Origin: Liolophura sinensis
Taxonomy: Eukaryota > Mollusca > Polyplacophora > Chitonida > Chitonidae
Assembly (NCBI RefSeq): GCF_032854445.1
Contig: NC_088306.1
Span: forward strand, 8,371,924-8,387,192
Reading direction: 5' to 3'
Length of the DNA stretch: 15,269 bases
Part shown: positions 9,189-15,269 of the stretch, piece after piece
How positions within the stretch are numbered: position 1 is the stretch's first letter
Layout of the letters: the number at the start of each line of letters is the position of its first letter
Notes under the pieces: model-generated
What the model was told of the DNA's origin: nothing
Databases searched by the model: none
What the model saw: the letters and a program-made list of their open reading frames with translations, nothing else
Program-made: the position numbers and the translations under genes

Positions 9189-9420
9189 AAAAACACAGCT
9201 TGCTTTCAAACTATAAGCACACATGTTTCATCCAAATGGTATAAAAATATCTTTGTGACATTGTCTAAATACACAATTTTTTTTTCAAACCATCACTATA
9301 CACACATCGTCTAAATGGTGTTAAAAGATTTTTGTAACATTGCCTAAATACACAGCTTATTTTCAAACTATCACCATACACACATCATCGAAACGTTATA
9401 AACCGATTTTAAGTATGTCT
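9189..9420. repeat. 78-bp minisatellite, three copies
   Basis: Copies begin at 9189, 9267 and 9346. Each carries 'acacag' or 'acacaa', then 'ttcaaactat' or 'ttcaaaccat', then 'cacacat' and a 'tttgtgacattg' type end. Copies are diverged and differ by one base in length. No coding meaning is apparent. Confidence 0.85.
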
Positions 9421-9466
9421 ACGCCAGTGCCAGTGGGAATGTATAAGTTGATAGTTTTTCAACACT

Positions 9467-9550
9467 TTTATTAGCAGTCAAAATAAAAACCTAACAGAGG
9501 TGAACTGACAAAAGGCCCTTCTTCACTGGTTACTTGCGACCATTTACCAG
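9467..9550 (+). repeat. dispersed repeat with 'ttcactggtta' core, copy 1
   Basis: 'ttcactggttacttgcgacc' plus 'attt' matches 13966-13987 ('ttcactggttatttgtgacc'). The upstream 'aataaaaacc' and 'aactgaca' also occur in the same order near 13909-13950. Confidence 0.55.
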
Positions 9551-10463
9551 TTATCGCACTGTCGTCGTTGACTTGCCTTCTCTCTCTTGTAGTTATAGTC
9601 TTTCATATTTATATTTATAGAATAGCACAAATGGCGTACTGTACTTTATCTATGCACTGTGTGCTATTTTCTGAATGATATAGTTTGATTTGTTGAATTA
9701 TTCCTACCTGGTGTATATATAAAACCTTTTGACGTCAGAAAACTTGTCTAACGAGAAGAGATCTCTCAACAAGAAAACCGCCTATCTTGGAAACACGCTG
9801 CCATACACATCACTTTCGCGCTTTCATTTCTTAAAAATGCCTCGACAGTGAAGATGTTCAAACATAACAATCAGTGATGTCTCACACTTTGGCCAACACC
9901 ATGGAAGGATGGCTCAAAATTGAACAGAGTTTGTACAATAGACGTGTGTATGGGTAATGACAATGTGAAACCATTACTGCTTTGTTTGAGTCCTTTTAAC
10001 TTTGGGCAATTGAAGAACCAAGTGCGTGTGGGGGGAGAGGGCTCAACTGAACTGGCTACAAACCACAACTATTATCCTCTGAATCATCAACCGTCAAGCC
10101 CTCAGAGAACAGCACTGCGCTCATAAAACATTGTCTTACAACTGAGAACATTGCAGACAACATTTCAAGTGGAAAAGATACATGGAAAGCTTGATTTTTA
10201 TTTCTTAAAACGTGGCATATGATGTGGCTTACTTATAAAACTCTCGACTTTCTCTTTGGGACTTAAGGGGTTCAGAATTGATTCTGATTGGATGACAGTG
10301 GAGATAGGATTTCCTGGGTTAAATCTTTCGGCCTTGGATACGCTTGAATAATTGTACTACACCTAAAAATTCAGCTTAGGCTAGGCATAGCCTGGACTTT
10401 CCTATCCTTCACACCAGGCAGTCAGAATCGATGCAGTATCTTTTTTAAAAATGATTTTGAACT
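9551..10463. other. stretch with no supported gene
   Basis: A moderately GC-richer block at 9870-10110 is open on both strands for 65-68 codons, but no splice sites, signal peptide or motif favours either strand. A TATA-like 'gtatatataaaacc' lies at 9713-9726 without a supported gene downstream. The remainder shows nothing I can name. Confidence 0.45.
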
Positions 10464-10658
10464 CTGTCAGTCCAAAAATTAAGTAGCCTTCTGTGGTGAC
10501 ATCAACGGTAATAGCTGTTGAATAATTTTACTGAGGGGAGAGCCCGAATTGGGGGCGCTAAGGTCCTCCCGCGTTACTGTTACTTTCTTCGATGCCGTCA
10601 TTGTCGGCTTTTTCCTTCCACTGAGGGAAGTTGTGCTTAAAATAAATAGGTTATTAGC
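10464..10658 (-). pseudogene. copy B of the diverged repeat / decayed copy of the membrane-protein last exon
   Basis: On the minus strand this aligns with 4596-4790. Read in the frame used by copy A it begins HNFPQWKEK (A has HNFHQWLEL) and keeps Asn-Asp and acidic positions, several through synonymous third-base changes. It then meets frameshifts and a stop. The acceptor AG of copy A is changed to AAT here. This looks like a broken paralogous exon. The competing reading is that it was recruited in another frame as the last exon of the 10479-11259 model. Confidence 0.45.
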
Positions 10659-11259
10659 AAAAAAAATATCTGACCAAAATAATGTTTTTCTCTCATTTTG
10701 GGGCATATATTTCTTCAGTCTCTTTAAAACCATACTCTTTGTTTTATTGCATCTTTTCATGCATTCTGTAGGAGTACTGCCCAATGGGGGTGTGGTATAC
10801 CTTACTTGTCGCGGCCAGTCTCTACACTGGGAAGTAGAGGACTAGTAGTGTGATTTCGGTGAGGAGCAGCATAAAATTGTAGATTATCGTGTTGAAGAAG
10901 CATTTCTGACTATTTCCATGTTTACTCGACCCTGCCGAGTTTAAAAGCCCTGCTTGCATTTTAGTGGGCGTCACCATATGACTGACATTGTTACCAGACA
11001 CAACACTTTTGCTACAATCGACGTCTACATTTGATTTGTACTTTTCCATCCAATATTATTGGTCTCCGCTATCATTATTTACACATCTGCTCGATGTTAC
11101 CTAATCATTTGCTGTAGCAGTATTGATAAATAATCTCCATGTAATCTTTGTCGTATAACTGATATATTCTTGAGGACGCGTAATAATTCTTCTAACTTGG
11201 TATAAAGCAATTTCTCCCGAAATAGTGAGCAAATATTAAAGGCATTTCTGTTTGAATCA
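10479..11259 (-). CDS. candidate multi-exon gene end with a 21-base micro-exon
   Basis: Proposed exons are 11259-11101 (159 nt), 10826-10806 (21 nt) and 10635-10479 (stop TAA). The first follows a strong acceptor (caccccctcccgtgttag) and ends AG|GTAACA. The micro-exon follows tcctctacttcccag and ends CAA|GTAAGG. The last follows a textbook branch point and tract (tgctaataac to ttttaag). All three keep one phase. The translation is hydrophilic: a Leu/Arg-rich helix-like stretch (YTKLEELLRVLKNI), then VETGRD from the micro-exon, then a Ser/Thr/Lys-rich tail ending MSPQKAT. No family is recognised. Any 5' end lies upstream; a possible further exon ends at 11894 before GTGAGT in the right phase. 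The last exon overlaps copy B, which is better explained as a broken exon in another frame, so this model is fragile. Confidence 0.22.
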
Positions 11260-11648
11260 CTAACACGGGAGGGGGTGACAGTGAACAAAAATTTTAGTAT
11301 ATAAATTCTCTTTTTTCAGACGGCCAAACATATAAGAATTATATCACTTTTTCCATTCAGCAATTCTGGAAAAAACATCTGTCCAATGAAATATAAAAAA
11401 TGAACATAGTGTTAGTTGTAAAATTCTTTTTGATCGAATCGAAATATGTACACATGGGCCAAAAATGTAACGCATTAACTGAAATGATCTGTTTTCAAAA
11501 TTTGTTCACAGTTGATAATTAAATTTAATATGCGCTGTTCTTTCCTAGTGTCATGAAACAATCACCGGAATCACATTCAGCCATAACTTTCAATCGCTAG
11601 GACAAAAAACGTGCAGCATCTGATTTGTAGATCCCAACTTGCCTCACT

Positions 11649-11670
11649 GATCCCGGGATCTTGGCGCCAA
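11649..11670. promoter_or_regulatory. two adjacent perfect palindromes, the second E2F-like
   Basis: GATCCCGGGATC (11649-11660) is followed directly by TTGGCGCCAA (11661-11670). The latter resembles the palindromic E2F site, and a CCAAT lies at its 3' edge. They sit about 90 bp upstream of an ATG at 11758 that opens a 96-codon frame I do not otherwise trust. Regulatory function is inference. Confidence 0.25.
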
Positions 11671-11950
11671 TAAGGTGATGCAATTGCGTACTCTTATTAA
11701 ACAGTGCATGCGTCGCTCTCTACGTTCGCTTTACATCATCTCCATCAATAGCAAACTATGTACAGAAATCTTGAGCAACGCCGAGGTCAATTGGGTCACG
11801 GTGATGAGGCAGGAAGTGAAGTCAAAAACCACCAAAACTCTCAGCCTATAATAATACAATATGTACATGCATCCTTTTATCTCAAGTACTCACAAGATGA
11901 CTCTAATCAAGATCTGAACCATTTTTGTAGGCGGATGCTGATTAAATATT

Positions 11951-12083
11951 TCCGCTCGAGGACACCAGTGGTGATGCTAAGCCTAAACATGCCTACGTGC
12001 GTAGCACATGCTTTAAAGGTCAAGTTTGTTAGTGGTGAAGTTTGTTAGTGGTTAGCACTGATACTACATGCGCTGTAAGGAGT
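11951..12083 (+). repeat. dispersed repeat with 'aggacaccagt' core, copy 2
   Basis: This is the second copy of the 8861-8926 repeat. It is interrupted by about 90 bp that include a 16-bp tandem duplication ('aagtttgttagtggtg' type, 12022-12053). Confidence 0.6.
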
Positions 12084-12340
12084 GCGGTGAAATTGCTCAA
12101 TCCTTGAACGTGGCACGTATTGAATATGGCCCTTTGACGGGTTTACATAACGACAGAGTAAGCTTAGGCCAAACCACACCTTTTAACCCGTAGCCCAGCA
12201 TAGCCACTTTGTATACTAGGCGGTGTCAACAGCTCCTTGAGCTACGTCAAGCGAACAAACCTGTTTATCATTTTTCACGGACATCCGAGTATTTATGTTT
12301 TTTCTTGCGCCCAGACGCTTTGTTTGCGCATACTGGTTGT

Positions 12341-12548
12341 CTAGGCAACTGGAGTTCGTACAAAGGTCACGGTCTCATAAGTCCAAAACCAGGGCTTGTT
12401 GACGTTCACAATTAACACATGCTGTGCACATTGATCTGTTGTCCCAAATGCCCTGTTATTATAACTGTCCTGGTTCTCAGAGTAGGGTCCAATGTTGTTC
12501 ATTTGACAATGTCTTCCAGTGTTATTTTTCGCCTCTTTCTTTGAAACT
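12341..12548 (-). CDS. candidate terminal coding exon, product unknown
   Basis: A long, very pyrimidine-rich acceptor (12549-12600 on the minus strand, ending cctcgatcctacag) precedes a frame of 68 complete codons ending in TAG. It starts in phase 2, so an upstream exon would supply two bases. The translation is hydrophilic, with KNNTGRHCQMNN and then a Trp-rich end, NKPWFWTYETVTF. No signal peptide, membrane helix or family motif is visible. The upstream exon would be above 12.6 kb on the minus strand; I could not find a convincing partner. The C-rich tract may owe its pyrimidine bias to a local G-rich plus strand rather than to splicing. Confidence 0.27.
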
Positions 12549-12647
12549 CTGTAGGATCGAGGTGAGGATACGGTTTGAAGGAGGGGGTCGGGTAGGGAGC
12601 GTGGTGTGATTGTCGGCGGGAACTGGGAGTTGGGTGACAAGAATCAT

Positions 12648-12667
12648 TTGACATTGGCGCCTGTCAA
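12648..12667. promoter_or_regulatory. 20-bp inverted repeat around TTGGCGCC
   Basis: Perfect 6-bp arms TTGACA and TGTCAA flank TTGGCGCC. The same octamer occurs in the palindrome at 11661. It could be a protein-binding site with dyad symmetry; no gene start nearby is secure. Confidence 0.25.
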
Positions 12668-12786
12668 GTTGTTCTGATTGTTTATACGCTTGTCATATAC
12701 CCATAAGATCCAAAATGCTCAGCTATAAATTGCATTTTGCAGCTTTCTTTACTTTCCTTTTGTCAAACACCGTTAATACCGCATTA

Positions 12787-12823
12787 CCCCCCCCCCCCCC
12801 ACACACACACACACACACACACC
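12787..12823. repeat. C run followed by CA microsatellite
   Basis: Fourteen C residues (12787-12800) are followed by eleven AC units. A short ORF through it reads poly-Pro and His-Thr repeats, which is an artefact of the microsatellite. Confidence 0.95.
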
Positions 12824-13080
12824 CACACTGCGCACCGAAGCACCTAAATTTTAGCACAGCGGGGTCAACGGCACCACTAGCAGGGTCAAGCAGGGTGCGT
12901 CTTGTTAACCCAAGCGGGTTACCCTAATTTCGCATTTCAAGGGCTCCCGTGTTGAACGTGATTCTTGTAAACCCCTTTTATTTGTGTTGCATTCTACATG
13001 GTCAGATATTTAACACTGGAATATGCTGATGTTGATTCGTCATGAAGAGGCGTAATGTTGAAAACCAAGTGAAGTACTAA

Positions 13081-13242
13081 AAGCAGGTAAGCGTACACGA
13101 TAATAATTGCCATGAAGATGTACATGTAGATGTGGCGGAATACGTGCATAGGTGCGGAAGTTGTGAATATCAGGTTGCCGCTTTTGTTGGTCGCTGTCGC
13201 GCTGTTCAGATAATTATTGTGAAAAGGAGATTATTTGTCTAA
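13081..13242 (+). pseudogene. possible Ty3/gypsy integrase zinc-binding remnant
   Basis: A 53-codon frame between stops contains HVDVAEYVHRCGSCEYQ. This resembles the end of the retrotransposon integrase HHCC zinc domain, where an aspartate-valine pair, a tyrosine-valine pair and a CxxC motif occur in this order. The spaced histidines expected upstream are not clear. Sequence after the CxxC does not look like an integrase core, and no reverse transcriptase, RNase H or LTRs are visible around it. If correct, it is a small broken relic. The similarity is short and could be chance. Confidence 0.25.
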
Positions 13243-13249
13243 ACGTGAT

Positions 13250-13885
13250 CGAGCCTGTATGTCATAACCAAGGAGTTGTTTCAGATTAAATCGTTGAAAA
13301 AGATCAGATTAGAATCACGTTGTTGTTGCAGTTCGTTGTGCAAGATAATTACCTGTATATTCTGAACGATACATGATTAGATAGAGGCTTCAACACCTGG
13401 TCTCATTTTCAGGTGGTGCTCAACTAGGTAGGCTGGATAAGCTAGTGTCGCAAACAAACGTTGGCTAAATTCGTGATTTTACGGGTACTTGCTAGACTGA
13501 AAACACATCTTGTATATAGGCGGGTCTGTCGACTCGACTTATGCCGTTAGCAGTACAGCAAAATAATGTCTTTTTTCCGTGGTATTTTACGAAAGCCGCC
13601 ATCTTATCGCGCAAAACATGTGTGATACCTTGCTCCGTCTTGTTCTAAACACAGTTATGATGTCAGTAGGCAGAGTAGGCTAAATGAATGTACCAGTCAC
13701 AGTTATGAAAGGGTTATAACATTTCAGTATGCATATCTTGACGATTACATTCTGGCTTAGTAGCAGTGAATACTAGACCAGTACTAGATCACCTATTAAA
13801 TTGCAATAGAAAACTCTTCAATTCTTTCTTACTTACCTGTGGCTTGAACACGGTGCAAGGGGGTTGAAAGCTGTATTTAACATTT
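13250..13885. other. stretch with no supported gene
   Basis: A hairpin with CACCTG and CAGGTG arms (13394-13415) and an excellent minus-strand donor, CCACAG|GTAAGTAAG, at about 13838 are the only notable points. The open frame that would feed that donor overlaps a dispersed repeat, so I do not call an exon. Confidence 0.45.
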
Positions 13886-13995
13886 AAGCATTTACATGAA
13901 CAGTAAGAATAAAACCCTCACTGAGGGCTCACTGATGTATGCCTAAACTGACAGTAGGTTGGATTTCACTGGTTATTTGTGACCATTTGCGAGTC
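13886..13995 (+). repeat. dispersed repeats, second copies
   Basis: 'aagcatttacatgaacagt' with 'gaataaaacc' (as at 8665) is followed by 'aactgacag' and 'ttcactggttatttgtgacc' (as at 9467-9545). The order suggests that one longer repeat family is represented by pieces at both places. Confidence 0.55.
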
Positions 13996-14257
13996 AGTAA
14001 CAGGACCAAACGGCCACAATTTCTTGGCAAATGAACAGAGCAGCGCAAAACTTGGACGTGTTCAGTAATCAAACACAAAAAGCAACTTCTGTTGTTTTCA
14101 TTCAACACAAAAATGTATTACTATTCAAACGTCATCATGGGGGAACAATGCTCCACGTTTCACTCGTGTCTAGTATAGGTAGAGAACTAAATAATTAATA
14201 GATAAAAAAGCCTTTAATTTAGAACATTTGTATGTATACTTACAGAACGAAGGGGGT

Positions 14258-14503
14258 TCAGCATGAAGGGGATAGTGTAACGACTGGTTGACCCCTATCA
14301 GTATATATCAGCTCGGCCGGGGCTGCTTACTTGCCTTCGGTAAGTCGTCTCAGTGAAGCAGCACTAAATAAAAGAGTGGTGGAAATCCGTCCTGCAACAA
14401 GGAGGCACATTGCACGTACATGCACCCTACTGATTCCTTCGTCGTCATATGACTGAAAAATTGTTGAGTACGACGTTAAACCCCAAGCACTCACTCACTC
14501 ACC
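14258..14503 (+). mobile_element. SINE of a second molluscan type
   Basis: A central stem-loop domain ('cggccggggctgcttacttg', with gctgctt and aagcagc arms) is followed by 'ctactgattccttcgtcgtc', 'atatgactgaaaaattgttg', 'agtacgacgttaaacccc' and CACT repeats. I recognise this 3' end from gastropod and bivalve genomic sequence. No tRNA head with both promoter boxes is visible, so the 5' end is truncated or diverged. It is a different family from the SINE at 1165. Confidence 0.8.
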
Positions 14504-14805
14504 AATTTCTGCTGCACGCTGCAGTTAGTGAACCGAAGTGGTCTGACAGCCATGCTGTTATTCGGTGTTCATTATTCGGCGCATGAGCAGGGGCCTCTGT
14601 TGTGGTTGAGTAATCATTGCATGATTGCATGTTGCGTGGTGGTGTCAAAAGGCGATATAGTGCCGAGAGAGCATGCGCGATAACCTGATAACCTATCACA
14701 AGACTAACTGGTTAATCCACTGTACCAGTTTCGTACCTTGGTCATGGTTCAATTCCTTCGCTGCATTGGACGTCTTGCCTTGCCTGGCTGTAACAAAATA
14801 TCCGC
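14504..14805. other. unassigned spacer between SINE and repeat copy 2
   Basis: It has a short palindrome, aatcattgcatgatt, near 14611 and a perfect box-B-like ggttcaattcc at 14746-14756 without a box A at a workable distance. Open frames on both strands are short. No gene is supported. Confidence 0.4.
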
Positions 14806-15269
14806 TCGATCTGGGTTATTTAGAAATAGAGAAATCGCCATACGCAAAAAAGGGAGGTAATTTTTCCATATGATGCTTTCTATTGACTTTTGACAAATGT
14901 TACCACAAAATGTAAGAATGCTGCAATGTAAGTAAACAGACCAAAAGCATGCTTACAGCTCACATGTCAAGAGTGAAATGTCTAAATGTTGGTGTTTTAA
15001 GGGAAACTCTATCCACTGTTGATGTTACAGTCACAAAAAGCCCTGCTTCTCACTAGCACCACCTCACGCAATAAACAAATATTCCGCCTTCGCAGTGTAA
15101 AAATGCACCTGGCGCAGGCCAGTGGTTTCATTTCGCGGGAGAGTTTCTCCTTCGCACAGAACTAAGCGTTGCGATGAAGTTGACATATTCTTGACATACC
15201 AATCAAATAATATTATTGTCTAACATTTCAAGGGACATTTAATCCCATCAAACCCGTTGATGAATTGCC
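14806..15269 (+). repeat. 464-bp direct repeat, copy 2 (runs off the window)
   Basis: This is 97.2 percent identical to 7476-7939, without gaps. Identity continues to the last base, so the true length is unknown. Of the 13 differences most are transitions, as expected of neutral divergence. Confidence 0.95.

Noticed and set aside
9871-10126. Overlapping frames of 65-68 codons on both strands
   Set aside because: Neither strand has splice signals, signal peptide or motif; the start on the minus strand is not a usable gene start.
10549-10845. Plus-strand frame with hydrophobic stretches
   Set aside because: It is antisense to the copy B block and to a T-rich tract of the minus-strand intron; hydrophobicity comes from the T-rich DNA.
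10831-11049. Minus-strand ATG frame ending in a hydrophobic segment
   Set aside because: The hydrophobic end is the pyrimidine tract of an acceptor-like site translated; no donor joins it onward. A tail-anchored 75-residue protein is possible but unsupported.
11758-12048. Plus-strand 96-codon ATG frame below the E2F-like palindrome
   Set aside because: Its second half is the 'aggacaccagt' dispersed repeat, and there is no recognisable domain.
12715-12927. Signal-peptide-like frame followed by Pro and His-Thr repeats
   Set aside because: The repeats are the translated C run and CA microsatellite; the hydrophobic start is likely chance.
14592-14756. tRNA-like sequence with a perfect box B
   Set aside because: The only box-A-like site is about 145 bp upstream and lacks the final G; no cloverleaf can be formed.
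7476-15269. LTR retrotransposon with the two 464-bp copies as LTRs
   Set aside because: No gag, protease, reverse transcriptase or RNase H frame lies between copies that are 97 percent identical; no primer-binding site or polypurine tract is visible at the edges, and 'tcgat' precedes both copies. Not fully excluded because copy 2 is incomplete.

Overview
The window looks like animal nuclear DNA, most likely from a mollusc (gastropod-like). It is AT-rich and has no operon structure. Open frames are short and bounded by splice-like sites. SINE pieces carry 3' ends of the kind I associate with molluscan genomes: 'ggcgtaaaacaccaat' followed by AAAT repeats, and 'gagtacgacgttaaacccc' followed by CACT repeats. 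No ribosomal RNA, intact tRNA or CRISPR array was found.

The best gene is on the minus strand at 1605-2536. It has two exons joined in phase. Exon 1 encodes a signal-peptide-like start and a PAN/apple-like cysteine module. Exon 2 encodes a complete Sushi/CCP domain with all four cysteines and the tryptophan, in a frame that single-exon ORF calling would miss. The predicted product is a 165-residue secreted protein.

Other minus-strand models are weaker. At 4568-5733 a three-exon model ends in a C-terminal membrane helix. At 10479-11259 a model includes a 21-base micro-exon. A lone terminal exon is proposed at 12341-12548. The last exons of the first two models are diverged copies of each other but are read in conflicting frames, so at least one model is wrong there. 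On the plus strand, a possible exon at 8000-8338 directly follows one copy of a long repeat.

The rest is repeats and unassigned DNA. A 464-bp segment at 7476-7939 recurs at 14806-15269 with 13 mismatches, no gaps and an offset of 7330 bp, and it runs off the window end. There are one near-complete and three partial SINE copies of one type, one SINE of a second type, minisatellites with 20-, 78- and 86-bp units, a C-run plus CA microsatellite, three pairs of dispersed repeats and a possible integrase remnant near 13.1 kb. All products are inferred by eye from motifs; no database search was possible.
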